Positions 1 through 8,631 of a stretch of 63,202 bases of DNA are shown here, piece by piece (position 1 is the stretch's first letter; the number at the start of each line of letters is the position of its first letter). The translations under genes and the position numbers were made by a program. The stretch spans positions 1 through 63,202 of the forward strand of contig NZ_JAINZZ010000046.1 in assembly GCF_019890725.1 (NCBI RefSeq). Reading direction: 5' to 3'. The notes under the pieces were generated by a model. It saw only the letters and a list, made by a program, of their open reading frames with translations, was not told the origin of the DNA and did no database searches. The stretch is from Actinacidiphila acidipaludis. GTDB taxonomy: Bacteria; Actinomycetota; Actinomycetes; Streptomycetales; Streptomycetaceae.

Positions 1-1
1 C

Positions 2-163
2 CAGCTGTCGCTGAACCTGACCGGCGGGGTGTACGTCAACCAGACGGCCGCGTTCTCCGACTTCCACGGCTCGGGCGGCAACCCGGCCGCGAACGCAGCC
101 CTGTGCGACAGCGCGTTCGTGGCGAGCCGCTTCCGGATGGTCGAGGTGCGCCGCCCCGCGTAG
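2..163 (+). CDS. C-terminal fragment of an unrecognised protein
   Basis: An open frame runs from the left edge to a TAG at 161-163, giving 53 residues that end FRMVEVRRPA. The fragment has one Cys, a Gly/Asn-rich stretch (HGSGGNPAANA) and no motif I recognise. It converges on the TrmH-type gene with only about 20 bases between them. The start lies outside the window. The coding call rests on the strong G/C third-position pattern and absence of stops; function is unknown. Confidence 0.55.
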   Translation, partial: QLSLNLTGGVYVNQTAAFSDFHGSGGNPAANAALCDSAFVASRFRMVEVRRPA

Positions 164-185
164 TTCCGAGGCGGTCCCCCGCGGA

Positions 186-992
186 TCAGTGCCCGGCCGG
201 GTGCGGCACGCGGGGGGACGCCGAGGTCGCCGCCCAGTGGTAGAGCGCCATGCCGACGCTGGTGGCGAGGTTGTAGCTGGAGACCTGGGCCCGCATCGGC
301 AGTGCCACCAGCGCGTCCGCCCGGCCGCGCAGGTCGTCGGAGACGCCGTGCCGCTCGGAGCCGAAGACGACGAGGGCGTCGTCGGGCAGCTTGGTGGAGC
401 GGATGTCCCGCCCCTCGGGGTCGAGGACGTACAGCGGTCCGCCGGGCAGGGCCGAGGCGTCCGCGTGCTCCACGGCGGTGGCGAAGTGCAGCCCGGCCCC
501 GGACCGCACGGCGTTGGGGTGCCAGGGGTCGAGGTCGCCGGTGGTGACGACCCCGGTCACCGCGAATCCGGCGGCGAGGCGCACGACCGCGCCGACGTTC
601 CCGAGGTTGCGGGGGCTGTCCAGGACGACGACCGGGGCCTGGCGCGGCCGCAGGGACAGCGCTGCCAGGTTCTCCTCACGGCCCGGCCGTGCGGCGAGCG
701 CGGCGACGGCGGTGGGATGCACCCGGGCCATCAGGTCCCGCAGCGCACCGTGCGGGACCTCGGTGAGCCGGTCGGCGAGCGTCCCGGTCAGATCGGGCGC
801 CAGGTCGGCGGCCAGCAGCAGCGTGGCCGCCTTGTCCGCGCACAGGGCGACGCGGACGTCCGCGCCGAAGCGGAGAGCGTGCTTGAGGGCGTGGAAACCG
901 TCGAGGAGCACGGCTCCCGGGGCGGCCGCCCGCCAGCGGCGCACGGCGAGGACGGCGTCGGAGTCGTGTGCTGCTGCCGCGTCGTCGCTCAT
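186..992 (-). CDS. TrmH/SpoU-family RNA 2'-O-methyltransferase
   Basis: A 268-residue SPOUT methyltransferase of the TrmH/SpoU group, expected to transfer a methyl group from S-adenosylmethionine to a ribose 2'-OH in tRNA or rRNA in the cytoplasm. The N-terminal ~115 residues form a less conserved substrate-binding part. The catalytic domain then shows the three knot motifs: SPRNLGNVGAVVR (motif 1, catalytic Arg), VVFGSERHGVS (motif 2) and ALPMRAQVSSYNLATSVGMALY (motif 3, SAM-binding knot). The start is an ATG at 992. The target nucleotide cannot be deduced from sequence. It stands alone, with a short gap to the HTTM gene. Confidence 0.88.
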   Translation of the reverse strand: MSDDAAAAHDSDAVLAVRRWRAAAPGAVLLDGFHALKHALRFGADVRVALCADKAATLLLAADLAPDLTGTLADRLTEVPHGALRDLMARVHPTAVAALAARPGREENLAALSLRPRQAPVVVLDSPRNLGNVGAVVRLAAGFAVTGVVTTGDLDPWHPNAVRSGAGLHFATAVEHADASALPGGPLYVLDPEGRDIRSTKLPDDALVVFGSERHGVSDDLRGRADALVALPMRAQVSSYNLATSVGMALYHWAATSASPRVPHPAGH

Positions 993-1025
993 GGCGTCAC
1001 CCTACGGGCCGCCCCGGACGGCCGA

Positions 1026-2411
1026 TCACGTGACGGTGCTGGGCGGCGCGGATCCGGCGGACGGTTCCGTCACCGCGCCCGCTCCCGCCGTCTCCACGGC
1101 CTGGGGTGAGCGCTGCCCCGGCACCACCACGGCGGAACGCACCGGCGCGATGCGCAGCGCGCGCCCGATCCGCTGTCCGGCCCAGCGCAGGAACCCGGTC
1201 GGCAGGAACACCGCGTCGGCGGCGATCATCGCCAACGAGAAGAACGGCAGGCCGAGCACGATGGCGATCGAGGCGTGCTCGATCATCATGCCGACCAGCA
1301 GCACGTTCTTCACGCGCCGGTTGAAGAGGGTGAAGGGGAAGGCGACCTGCACGATCACCGTGCCGTAGGTGATGAGCATGACCATCACGTCGTTGCCGGC
1401 CAGGGCGTGCGAGAGGGCGGGCCAGGGCGTGAAGTCGTCCAGGTGGAGCGGGTAGTACAGCGCGGTGCCGTCCTCCCAGCGGCTGCCCTGGATCTTGTAC
1501 CAGCCGGCGGTGGAGTAGATCAGGCACACTTCGGCGACGATCACCAGCATGGCGCCGTTGTGGACGATGTCGCCCATGATCGTCATCAGCGTCCGCGGCT
1601 CGCCCGGCGCGTAGCGGCGCACCGCCCACCACACGGCCTGCCCCACCCAGCACAGCCAGAAGATGATCCCCCAGCCGGTGGTGAGCTTGCCGGCGGCCGT
1701 GGCGGCGAACAGGGCCGCGCCCAGCACCACCCACAGCGCGATGCCCACCGGGTCGGCGTCGCGCGGGGTGCCGTCGGACGGCTCCTCCATGCGGGCCGCG
1801 GCCCTGCGCGCGGCGAACCGGCGGTCGAGGGACCAGACCTGCCCGCAGCGGGTGAAGGCCAGATAGATGGCCATGAGGTGGATGACGTTGTCACCGCCGT
1901 CACCCACGAAGATGCTGCGGTTCTGCAGCGACAGCACGCCGACCATGAACAGCAGCGCCGAGGTGCGGGTGCGCCAGCCCAGCATCAGGGTGGCCGCGGA
2001 GACCACCGCCAGGGCGTAGACCAGCTCGAACCAGATCCGGCCGTCGCTCCACATCAGCACCGTGAACGCGTGGTTGTCGGCGAGCAGCCGCTTCGCCAGG
2101 TCGAATCCCCAGGGACCGTTCGGACCGTACAGCTCCGCGCGGTGCGGGAACTCCCGCAGCAGGAACAGCATCCACGTCAGGCCGAACCCGATGCGCACGA
2201 TGGCGCTCTGGTACGGCGCGACGGCGCTCGCGGTGACGCGCCGCAGGCCGCGGGACAGCGCCCGGTCGAGGCCGGCGCCCAGCGAGGCGAAAGGCGACGG
2301 GACGGTTTCCCCGGCGTCCGGCGCGGCGTCGGGAGCCGGCGTGGCGTGGGGGGGAACGTCGCGGTCGGGGAGGTGGGCGCCGCCCGCGAGGTGGCTGCCG
2401 GGGGTGCTCAC
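1026..2411 (-). CDS. HTTM-domain integral membrane protein
   Basis: 461 residues. A ~45-residue Pro/Ala-rich N-terminus is followed by many hydrophobic segments (TWMLFLLREF, LVYALAVVSAATLML, ALWVVLGAALFAATAAG, IFWLCWVGQAVWW, MLVIVAEVCLIYSTAGWYKIQG) typical of HTTM proteins, which resemble the membrane part of vitamin-K-dependent gamma-carboxylase. Enzymatic activity of the bacterial members is mostly unproven. The start is GTG at 2411, chosen because it overlaps the stop of the upstream DUF5819 gene by four bases (GTGA), indicating translational coupling. Much longer reading in this frame upstream runs antisense through the paa genes and is not coding. Confidence 0.85.
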   Translation of the reverse strand: MSTPGSHLAGGAHLPDRDVPPHATPAPDAAPDAGETVPSPFASLGAGLDRALSRGLRRVTASAVAPYQSAIVRIGFGLTWMLFLLREFPHRAELYGPNGPWGFDLAKRLLADNHAFTVLMWSDGRIWFELVYALAVVSAATLMLGWRTRTSALLFMVGVLSLQNRSIFVGDGGDNVIHLMAIYLAFTRCGQVWSLDRRFAARRAAARMEEPSDGTPRDADPVGIALWVVLGAALFAATAAGKLTTGWGIIFWLCWVGQAVWWAVRRYAPGEPRTLMTIMGDIVHNGAMLVIVAEVCLIYSTAGWYKIQGSRWEDGTALYYPLHLDDFTPWPALSHALAGNDVMVMLITYGTVIVQVAFPFTLFNRRVKNVLLVGMMIEHASIAIVLGLPFFSLAMIAADAVFLPTGFLRWAGQRIGRALRIAPVRSAVVVPGQRSPQAVETAGAGAVTEPSAGSAPPSTVT

Positions 2412-3073
2412 GAGGCGTTCTCCTGCCCGGTCGAGGGGGTGTCCACGATCCACCACGGAAGCTGCCGGTACGACGTGCTGGTCACCGAGCCGCCGCTGAC
2501 CCACCGCGGCTGGGGGACCGGCGAGGTCGCGGCGCGGGCCTGGACCCGGACGACCTGGCCGCCGTTGAGCCGCGGTCCGAAGCGCCGCTCGATGATCCGC
2601 AGCAGGTAGGTGCGGCTCAGGTCGCTGCGGTCGCCGGCGGTCGGCTGCTCCTGGTTGTCGTGGGTGTCGGTGTAGAAGGACCAGGCGCGGCGCAGTTCGT
2701 TCTGCTGGGAGTGGCTGGGGATCGGGTCGTGGCGCATCGCGGCGATGTCCATGCCCGTCAGGTCGACCCAGCCGGTGGTCCGGGTGCCGCCGGAGGCCGA
2801 CTTGACCTCGGCTCGGGCCTGCACGTGGATGTTCTGCTGGAGCGGGTCGGGGGCGAACAGCTTCCAGTTCTGTTCGAACTCCGGGTAGATGTAGTCGTTG
2901 ACCGCGGTGGCGTGCTCTTTGCTGAGCGTGTTCGACGGCGCGACGTGCAGGAACACCATTGCGAGGTGGTACGCCGCGGCCACGGCCACCGCGCCGAGTG
3001 TCACCGCCACGGCTATTCGCGAGGGCAGCGACAGTGCGGCCACCCGCGACGGCGGCTCCTCCAGCGAGTCCAT
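2408..3073 (-). CDS. DUF5819-family membrane-anchored protein
   Basis: 221 residues. One N-terminal membrane segment (about residues 17-45, IAVAVTLGAVAVAAAYHLAMVFLHV) is followed by an extracytoplasmic domain containing FEQNWKLFAPDPLQQN and ending in WWIVDTPSTGQ, the pattern of the DUF5819 family. These proteins are regularly paired with HTTM proteins, as here with a 4-base overlap, so the two probably act in one membrane complex of unknown function. The ATG at 3073 is preceded by GGAGAG. The gene is divergent from the paa operon. Confidence 0.8.
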   Translation of the reverse strand: MDSLEEPPSRVAALSLPSRIAVAVTLGAVAVAAAYHLAMVFLHVAPSNTLSKEHATAVNDYIYPEFEQNWKLFAPDPLQQNIHVQARAEVKSASGGTRTTGWVDLTGMDIAAMRHDPIPSHSQQNELRRAWSFYTDTHDNQEQPTAGDRSDLSRTYLLRIIERRFGPRLNGGQVVRVQARAATSPVPQPRWVSGGSVTSTSYRQLPWWIVDTPSTGQENAS

Positions 3074-3464
3074 CGTCTCTCCGCTCTCCCCATGCGTTCT
3101 GCACGATCGGCCCTGGACCCCGGTCCGCACTGGTCGTGTGCCGCCCCGGACGGCGGGCGCCCGGCTGCCGCCACACGCTACCGACGACGGGCTCCGGCGG
3201 TGACCATACCGAGTTATCCACAGCCTCTGGAATGGCTTGACACCCCATCTCTCGCCATCGACCATGGAAGCAACCGAACGATCGGTCGGTCGGGGGAACG
3301 GCGAGGCGCCCGTCCGGGAGATCCGGCCGGGAAGCAGGCCGGGCCTGTGCGCGCCAGACTGCGCACAGAACCGGGGGACACGCGCAGAACTCCGCGCGGG
3401 CTCCGCCGGCCGTCCTGGCAGGTCGGGGACGGGACGAGCGGACACACGAGAGAGGGAGGGCCCG
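3074..3464. promoter_or_regulatory. Divergent intergenic region between DUF5819 and paaA
   Basis: 391 bases without a gene, carrying divergent promoters. Toward paaA there is a consensus -35 TTGACA at 3237-3242 with a weak -10 around 3260-3265 (GACCAT). The palindromic operator described separately at 3273-3290 falls just downstream. A single DnaA-box-like TTATCCACA lies at 3214-3222. A GGGAGGG ribosome site precedes the paaA ATG. The ~170-base leader between the putative start site and paaA contains no obvious small gene. Confidence 0.5.
3273..3290. promoter_or_regulatory. Near-perfect 18-bp palindrome, likely repressor operator of the paa operon
   Basis: ACCGAACGATCGGTCGGT matches its own reverse complement at 16 of 18 positions. 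It lies about ten bases after the candidate -10, where a bound repressor would block transcription. PaaR, a TetR-type protein that responds to phenylacetyl-CoA, controls paa genes in actinobacteria through sites of this general ACCG...CGGT form. No such regulator is encoded nearby, so it would act from elsewhere. Confidence 0.6.
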
Positions 3465-4454
3465 ATGACGACCACGGCAGAGCCGGGCGCGGCCACCGCG
3501 CAGGCGGGGCCGGACCGGCACACTCCGGAAGCCCTGCAGGCGGAGTTCGACGCCGCCGTGGCGGCGGACACCAGGATCGAGCCCCGCGACTGGATGCCGG
3601 ACGCCTACCGGTCCACGCTCGTCCGCCAGATGGCCCAGCACGCCCACTCCGAGATCATCGGGATGCAGCCCGAGGCGAACTGGATCACGCGCGCGCCCTC
3701 CCTGCGCCGCAAGGCCATCCTGATGGCCAAGGTGCAGGACGAGGCGGGCCACGGCCTCTACCTCTACTCGGCGACCGAAACCCTCGGCGTCAGCCGCGAC
3801 GAACTGCTCGACAAGCTGCACGCCGGACGCCAGCGCTACTCCTCGATCTTCAACTACCCCACCCTCGCCTGGGCCGACGTCGGTGCGATCGGCTGGCTGG
3901 TGGACGGTGCCGCGATCACCAACCAGGTGCCGCTGTGCCGCTGCTCCTACGGTCCGTACGCCCGCGCGATGGTCCGGATCTGCAAGGAGGAGTCGTTCCA
4001 CCAGCGCCAGGGGTACGAGCTGCTGCTCGCCCTCAGCCGCGGCACCGACGCCCAGCACGCCATGGCGCAGGACGCGGTGAACCGGTGGTGGTGGCCGTCG
4101 CTGATGATGTTCGGCCCGCCCGACGACGAGTCCGCGCACTCCGCCCAGTCGATGGCGTGGAAGATCAAGCGCCACTCCAACGACGAACTGCGCCAGCGCT
4201 TCGTGGACATATGCGTCCCGCAGGCCGAGATCCTCGGGCTCACCCTGCCCGACCCCGACCTGCGCTGGAACGAGGAGCGCGGCCACTACGACTACGGCGC
4301 GATCGACTGGTCGGAGTTCCAGGAGGTGCTGCGGGGCAACGGCCCGTGCAACGAGCAGCGCCTGGAGCGGCGCCGCGCCGCACACGACAACGGCAGCTGG
4401 GTACGGGACGCGGCCGCCGCCCACGCGGCCAAGCACAGGAAGGCACAGGCATGA
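3465..4454 (+). CDS. paaA: Phenylacetyl-CoA 1,2-epoxidase, catalytic subunit PaaA
   Basis: 329 residues, the di-iron oxygenase subunit of the PaaABCE multicomponent monooxygenase that converts phenylacetyl-CoA to its ring 1,2-epoxide, the committing step of aerobic phenylacetate breakdown. Ferritin-like helices carry the iron ligands in the segments SEIIGMQPEANW, KVQDEAGHGLYLYS (ExxH), ICKEESFHQRQGYELL and WWWPSLMMFGPPDDES, matching PaaA. The length is normal. The ATG at 3465 follows GGGAGGG. It is first in a tightly packed operon; its stop overlaps the paaB start (ATGA). Very high confidence in family and role. Confidence 0.96.
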   Translation: MTTTAEPGAATAQAGPDRHTPEALQAEFDAAVAADTRIEPRDWMPDAYRSTLVRQMAQHAHSEIIGMQPEANWITRAPSLRRKAILMAKVQDEAGHGLYLYSATETLGVSRDELLDKLHAGRQRYSSIFNYPTLAWADVGAIGWLVDGAAITNQVPLCRCSYGPYARAMVRICKEESFHQRQGYELLLALSRGTDAQHAMAQDAVNRWWWPSLMMFGPPDDESAHSAQSMAWKIKRHSNDELRQRFVDICVPQAEILGLTLPDPDLRWNEERGHYDYGAIDWSEFQEVLRGNGPCNEQRLERRRAAHDNGSWVRDAAAAHAAKHRKAQA

Positions 4455-4816
4455 CAGGGCAGACAGGGGAGTCCGCGAGCGGAGCGTCCTCCAGCGGGCA
4501 GAGCGCCGACGGAACCCCGGCGGCCGCGTCCACCGGCGGCCAGTGGCCGCTGTGGGAGGTCTTCGTCCGCAGCCGTCGCGGCCTGAGCCACAGCCACGCC
4601 GGCAGCCTGCACGCCCCGGACGCGGAGATGGCCCTGCGCAACGCCCGGGACCTGTACACCCGGCGGGCCGAGGGCGTCTCGATCTGGGTCGTGCCCTCCT
4701 CGGCCGTGACCGCCTCCTCCCCCGACGAGAAGGACCCGTTCTTCGAGCCGGCGGGCGACAAGCCCTACCGCCACCCGACGTTCTACGAGATCCCGGAAGG
4801 GGTGAAGCACCTGTGA
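4451..4816 (+). CDS. paaB: Phenylacetyl-CoA epoxidase subunit PaaB
   Basis: 121 residues. PaaB is a small non-catalytic subunit that bridges the PaaA-PaaC pairs. The core from about residue 31 (WPLWEVFVRSRRGLSHSHAGSLHAPD ... ALRNARDLYTRRAEGVSIWVV, then DPFFEPAGDKPYRHPTFYEIPEG) is the conserved PaaB fold. The first ~30 residues are a Gly/Ser/Ala-rich extension absent from shorter homologues. The ATG overlaps the paaA stop by four bases and its own stop overlaps the paaC GTG, so expression is coupled. Confidence 0.95.
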   Translation: MTGQTGESASGASSSGQSADGTPAAASTGGQWPLWEVFVRSRRGLSHSHAGSLHAPDAEMALRNARDLYTRRAEGVSIWVVPSSAVTASSPDEKDPFFEPAGDKPYRHPTFYEIPEGVKHL

Positions 4817-5610
4817 CCGCCACCGAACAGAGCCGGGCTGCCGCGGCGCCCGCCTCCCCGGGAGCTGCGGCAGCGGAGAAGGCCGCACCGACGCTCGAGG
4901 GCCCCGCCCTCGCCGCTGCCCGCGCGTTGGGCGACGACGCCCTGGTGCTGGCCCAGCGGCTGGGGGAGTGGGCGGGCAACGCGCCCGTGCTGGAGGAGGA
5001 CGTCGCGCTCACCAACATCGCGCTCGACCTGCTCGGCCAGGCCCGCACGCTGCTGTCGCTGACCGGCGACGAGGACGACCTGGCGTTCCTGCGCGAGGAG
5101 CACGAGTTCCACAACGCCCAGTTGGTGGAGCAGCCCAACGGGGACTTCGCGGTCACCATCGCCCGGCAGCTCTACTTCTCCGTCTACCAGGAACTGCTGT
5201 ACACCGCGCTCGCCGAACACGGCGGTGACCTCGCCCCGCTCGCCGCCAAGGCGGTCAAGGAAGTGGCCTACCACCGCGACCACGCCGAGCAGTGGACGCT
5301 GCGGTTGGGTGACGGCACCGAGGAGAGCCACCGCCGCATGCAGCAGGCCCTGGACGCCCTCTGGCGTTACACCGGCGAGCTCTTCCAGCCGCTGGAAGGC
5401 CTGGGCGTGGACCTGCCCGCGCTGCGCGAGCGGTGGCTGGAACAGGTGACGGCCGTGGTGGAGAAGGCGACGCTCGCGATACCCCAGGGTGCCGATCACA
5501 CCCCGTGGGCGGCCGGAGCCGGACGGCAGGGCGTGCACACCGAGTCGTTCGGGCGGCTGCTCGCCGAGATGCAGTACCTGCACCGCGCACACCCGGGGGC
5601 GTCATGGTGA
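4813..5610 (+). CDS. paaC: Phenylacetyl-CoA epoxidase subunit PaaC
   Basis: 265 residues, the structural ferritin-like partner of PaaA. Recognisable segments are LGDDALVLAQRLGEWAGNAPVLEEDVALTNIALDLLGQARTLLSL, EHEFHNAQLVEQPNGDFA and KEVAYHRDHAEQWTLRLGDGTEESHRRM. PaaC has lost most iron ligands and stabilises PaaA in the known complexes. The N-terminus has ~25 extra Ala-rich residues. The GTG start overlaps the paaB stop; the C-terminus overlaps paaD by seven bases. Confidence 0.95.
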   Translation: MTATEQSRAAAAPASPGAAAAEKAAPTLEGPALAAARALGDDALVLAQRLGEWAGNAPVLEEDVALTNIALDLLGQARTLLSLTGDEDDLAFLREEHEFHNAQLVEQPNGDFAVTIARQLYFSVYQELLYTALAEHGGDLAPLAAKAVKEVAYHRDHAEQWTLRLGDGTEESHRRMQQALDALWRYTGELFQPLEGLGVDLPALRERWLEQVTAVVEKATLAIPQGADHTPWAAGAGRQGVHTESFGRLLAEMQYLHRAHPGASW

Positions 5611-6146
5611 TCACCCGCACCGTCGAAGCCCGCGCGGCCGGGGGGCTCAGCTCCCTGGAGCAGGAGCTGCTGCGCCTGGCCGGTGCCGTGCCGGACCCGG
5701 AGCTCCCCGTGGTCTCGCTCGCCGAACTCGGGGTGCTGCGCGGCATACGGGTCACCGGTCCCGGTCAGGTCCAGGTGGAGCTGACGCCGACGTGGACCGC
5801 GTGTCCGGCGCTGGAGACCATGGCCGCCGACGTCACGGCAGTCCTCAAGGACGCGGGGATGTCCGAGGTCACCGTGCACACCGTGCTCTCGCCGGCATGG
5901 ACCACCGACGCCATCAGCGAGGAGGGCCGCCGCAAGCTCGCCGAGGCCGGGGTCGCGCCGCCGCGCCCCCAGACCCTGGGCGGCACCGGCATCTCCGGTC
6001 CGGTGGCGCTGGACCTGGCCATCCACTGCCCGCACTGCGGGTCGACGGAGACCCGGCTGCTGAGCCGGTTCTCCTCCACCGCGTGCAAGTCCCTGCGCAG
6101 CTGCAAGTCGTGCGGTGAACCGTTCGACCACTTCAAGGAGGTGTGA
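5604..6146 (+). CDS. paaD: PaaD, Fe-S assembly factor for phenylacetyl-CoA epoxidase
   Basis: 180 residues. The N-terminal MIP18/DUF59 domain (LAGAVPDPELPVVSLAELGVLR, then LTPTWTACPALETM) is followed by a C-terminal zinc-ribbon-like part with cysteines in HCPHCGSTET and SCKSCGEPFDHFKEV. PaaD is required for a functional epoxidase and is thought to help assemble the [2Fe-2S] cluster of PaaE. The ATG at 5604 lies inside the last codons of paaC, and the stop directly abuts the paaE GTG. Confidence 0.94.
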   Translation: MVITRTVEARAAGGLSSLEQELLRLAGAVPDPELPVVSLAELGVLRGIRVTGPGQVQVELTPTWTACPALETMAADVTAVLKDAGMSEVTVHTVLSPAWTTDAISEEGRRKLAEAGVAPPRPQTLGGTGISGPVALDLAIHCPHCGSTETRLLSRFSSTACKSLRSCKSCGEPFDHFKEV

Positions 6147-7208
6147 GTGTTCCATCCGCTCCGGGTGGCGGAGGTCCGCCCCCTGACCGACGACGCGGTG
6201 ACCATCACCTTCGAGGTCCCCGAGGACCTGCGCGCCCAGTACCGCTACGCGGCCGGACAGCACATCGCCATCCGCCGGCGGGTGGACGGCGCGGAGATCC
6301 GGCGCACCTACTCCCTGTGCGACCCGGCCCCCGGGGCGGCCGAACCCGGCCCGCAGCGGCTTCGGGTGGGGGTGCGCATGGTCGAGGACGGCGCGTTCTC
6401 CGCCTACGCCCTCAAGGAGCTGGCCGCCGGAGACACCCTGGACGTGATGACGCCCGCGGGGCGGTTCGTGCTGGAGCCACGGCCCGGGCGGTTCGCGGCG
6501 GTGGTCGGCGGCAGCGGCATCACCCCGGTGCTGTCCCAGATAGCCACGGTGCTGGCCCGGGAGCCGAAGGCGAGCTTCTGCCTGGTGCGCAGCGACCGCA
6601 CGGCGGCGTCCACAATGTTCCTGGAGGAGGTCGCGGACCTGAAGGACCGCTGGCCCGACCGGTTCCACCTGGTCTCGGCCCTCTCCCGGGAGGAGCAGCA
6701 GGCGGGCCTGCCCTCGGGCCGGCTCGACGCCGACCGGCTGGCCGCGCTGCTCCCGGCGATCCTGCCGGTCGGCGAGGTGGACGGCTGGTACCTGTGCGGT
6801 CCGCTGGGGCTGGTCAGCTCCGCCGAGCGGGCGCTGCGGACCCTCGGTGTGCCGCGGGCCAAGGTCCACCAGGAGATCTTCCATGTGGACGAGGTCCCGG
6901 CCACGCCGTCGGCGGGCAGCGTCGTGCCCGACGGCGCGACGGTCAGGGCGACGCTGGACGGGCGGGCCGGGAGCTGGCCCTCGCAGGGCGGGGAGTCGCT
7001 GCTGGAGACGGTGCTGCGCAACCGTTCCGACGCGCCCTACGCCTGCAAGGGCGGGGTCTGCGGAACCTGCCGGACGAAGCTGCTCTCCGGTGAGGTGCGG
7101 ATGGACCGCAACTTCGCCCTGGAGCCGGAGGAGACCGAGGCGGGCTATGTCCTGGCGTGCCAGTCGCACCCGGTGACCGCGGTGGTCGAGGTGGACTTCG
7201 ACGCCTGA
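6147..7208 (+). CDS. paaE: Phenylacetyl-CoA epoxidase reductase subunit PaaE
   Basis: 353 residues. An N-terminal FAD-binding ferredoxin-reductase domain (AGQHIAIRRRVDGAEIRRTYSLC) and an NAD(P)-binding domain (AVVGGSGITPVLSQIATVL, YLCGPLGLV) are followed by a plant-type [2Fe-2S] ferredoxin domain with CKGGVCGTCRTK and a distant final Cys (LACQSHP). It passes electrons from NADPH to the PaaA di-iron centre. Translation starts at GTG 6147 immediately after the paaD stop, with AAGGAGG inside the end of paaD as ribosome site. No paaK ligase or downstream paa genes are present here. Confidence 0.95.
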   Translation: MFHPLRVAEVRPLTDDAVTITFEVPEDLRAQYRYAAGQHIAIRRRVDGAEIRRTYSLCDPAPGAAEPGPQRLRVGVRMVEDGAFSAYALKELAAGDTLDVMTPAGRFVLEPRPGRFAAVVGGSGITPVLSQIATVLAREPKASFCLVRSDRTAASTMFLEEVADLKDRWPDRFHLVSALSREEQQAGLPSGRLDADRLAALLPAILPVGEVDGWYLCGPLGLVSSAERALRTLGVPRAKVHQEIFHVDEVPATPSAGSVVPDGATVRATLDGRAGSWPSQGGESLLETVLRNRSDAPYACKGGVCGTCRTKLLSGEVRMDRNFALEPEETEAGYVLACQSHPVTAVVEVDFDA

Positions 7209-7283
7209 GCCGGCCTCCGGCAGCAGGAACAGCCGGCACGAGCAGTGGGTGAGGACGGCTCAGGACGCCCGAGAGGCCGAGGG

Positions 7284-7616
7284 CTACAGGACGTAGCCCG
7301 CGGCCCCGGCACCGTCGACGACCGGACGGCCGGAGGCCTCCCAGTCGAGCATGCCGCCGTTGACGTTGACGGCGTCCATGCCCTGGGCGATCAGGTACTG
7401 GGTGACCTGGGCGGAGCGACCGCCGACGCGGCACACGACGTGCACCCGGCCGCCGTCCGGCACCTCGGACATCCGGGCGACGACCTCGCCCATAGGGATG
7501 TGCACGGCGTTCTCGGCGTGCCCCGCGGTCCACTCGTCGTTCTCCCGGACGTCCAGCAGGATCGCGTCAGCCGGCACGGCCGCGGCATCCACCGCGGGAA
7601 TCTGGGCGCGGAACAT
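7284..7616 (-). CDS. Single-domain rhodanese-like sulfurtransferase
   Basis: 110 residues, one rhodanese domain: AILLDVRENDEWTAGHAENAVHIPMGE, then the active-site loop VVCRVGGRSAQ with the catalytic Cys, and GGMLDWEASGRPV. Such proteins carry persulfide on the Cys and move sulfane sulfur in the cytoplasm; the acceptor is not evident. I place the start at ATG 7616 because AGGAGG lies eight bases upstream; a start 20 codons earlier has no ribosome site. The gene converges on paaE. Confidence 0.9.
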   Translation of the reverse strand: MFRAQIPAVDAAAVPADAILLDVRENDEWTAGHAENAVHIPMGEVVARMSEVPDGGRVHVVCRVGGRSAQVTQYLIAQGMDAVNVNGGMLDWEASGRPVVDGAGAAGYVL

Positions 7617-7698
7617 CGGAAAGGGCCTCCTGGGAGACGGGGGCGTGGCAGCCGCGCCCGAGGGCCGACCGCTCACGAGGGAACCCGGCCAACGTACC

Positions 7699-8631
7699 TC
7701 AGGCGTCGCCGGAACCCGTCTCGTCCGGCTCCGAACCGGCCTCCGGCTCCTCCGCCGGGGAGGACGACGAGGCGGGAGACGGGGCAGAAGAGGCAGAAGA
7801 AGCCGCGGCCTTCGAGCGGGCGGGCGGCCGGCGGACCAGCTCGGCCAGCCGGGCCTCGCGCTGGGAGACCTGGGTGAGCAGCTGCTCGGCGATCTCGTTG
7901 AGCAGGGCGTCCGGGTCCTCCGGAGCCAGCCGCATCATCTGGCCGATCGCGCTCTCGTCGAGCTCGGCGGCCAGGGCTGCCAGCTTCTCCTTGCGCTCGG
8001 CCAGCCACTCCAGCCGGGCGTAGAGGACCTCGGCCTCGCTGGGCTGGTCCTCCTCGGGCACCGGGCCGGCGTCCCACTCGTCGGACAGGGCGCGCAGGGC
8101 GTCCTCGTCGGCGTAGGCATAGGCCTCGTTGACCCGCGCGATGAAGGCGCTGCGGCGCTCCTTCTCGGCCTCGTCCTGCGCCAGGTCGGGGTGGGCCTTG
8201 CGGGCCAGCTCACGGTAGAGCCGCTGGGCCTCCTTGCCTGGGCGCACCCGGCGCGGCGGGTTGGTGTCCTCGGTTGGGCGTACTCCGTCGGAGCCCAGCA
8301 GGCCGCCGAACAGCTCCTCCACCCCGGGCATCGGCATGACCAGCGCGCGCGCCTCCCAGGCGCGCTCGATGTCTTCGCGCTCACCGCTGTGGGCGGCGAC
8401 GGCTTCGGCGATGAGGGCGTCGAGCTCGTCGAGGCGCGCATACATCGGGCCGAGGCGCTGGTGGTGCAGCCGGGAGAAGTTCTCCACCTCGACCCTGAAG
8501 GTCTCCACCGCGATCTCGAACTCGATGAGGGCCTGCTCGGCCGCGCGTACCGCCTTGGCCAACCGGTCCTCCGGCCCCGCGGAGGGGGCGGAGGCAGTCG
8601 CGGACGATTCGGTTCCGGAGGAGTTCGTCAC
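7699..8631 (-). CDS. J-domain protein with long coiled N-terminus
   Basis: 310 residues. The first ~150 residues are predicted coiled/helical (RAAEQALIEFEIAVETFRVEVENFSRLHHQRL). A J-domain-like segment follows, with the signature HPD in LYRELARKAHPDLA and the following KERRSAFIARVNEAYAYA. The C-terminus is helical and ends in an acidic Ser/Ala-rich tail. J domains stimulate DnaK ATPase, so it may be a specialised co-chaperone, but its client is unknown. The GTG start at 8631 has no strong ribosome site. Confidence 0.75.
   Translation of the reverse strand: MTNSSGTESSATASAPSAGPEDRLAKAVRAAEQALIEFEIAVETFRVEVENFSRLHHQRLGPMYARLDELDALIAEAVAAHSGEREDIERAWEARALVMPMPGVEELFGGLLGSDGVRPTEDTNPPRRVRPGKEAQRLYRELARKAHPDLAQDEAEKERRSAFIARVNEAYAYADEDALRALSDEWDAGPVPEEDQPSEAEVLYARLEWLAERKEKLAALAAELDESAIGQMMRLAPEDPDALLNEIAEQLLTQVSQREARLAELVRRPPARSKAAASSASSAPSPASSSSPAEEPEAGSEPDETGSGDA

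Noticed and set aside
1024..1036. GATCACGTGAC as a parS site
   Set aside because: Only the CACGTG centre matches; the flanking bases of the parS core are absent.
1026..5159. A 4.1-kb open frame on the minus strand running through the paa genes
   Set aside because: Only 1026-2411 is the HTTM protein; the rest is antisense to the clearly coding paaABC genes and is an artefact of high G/C content.
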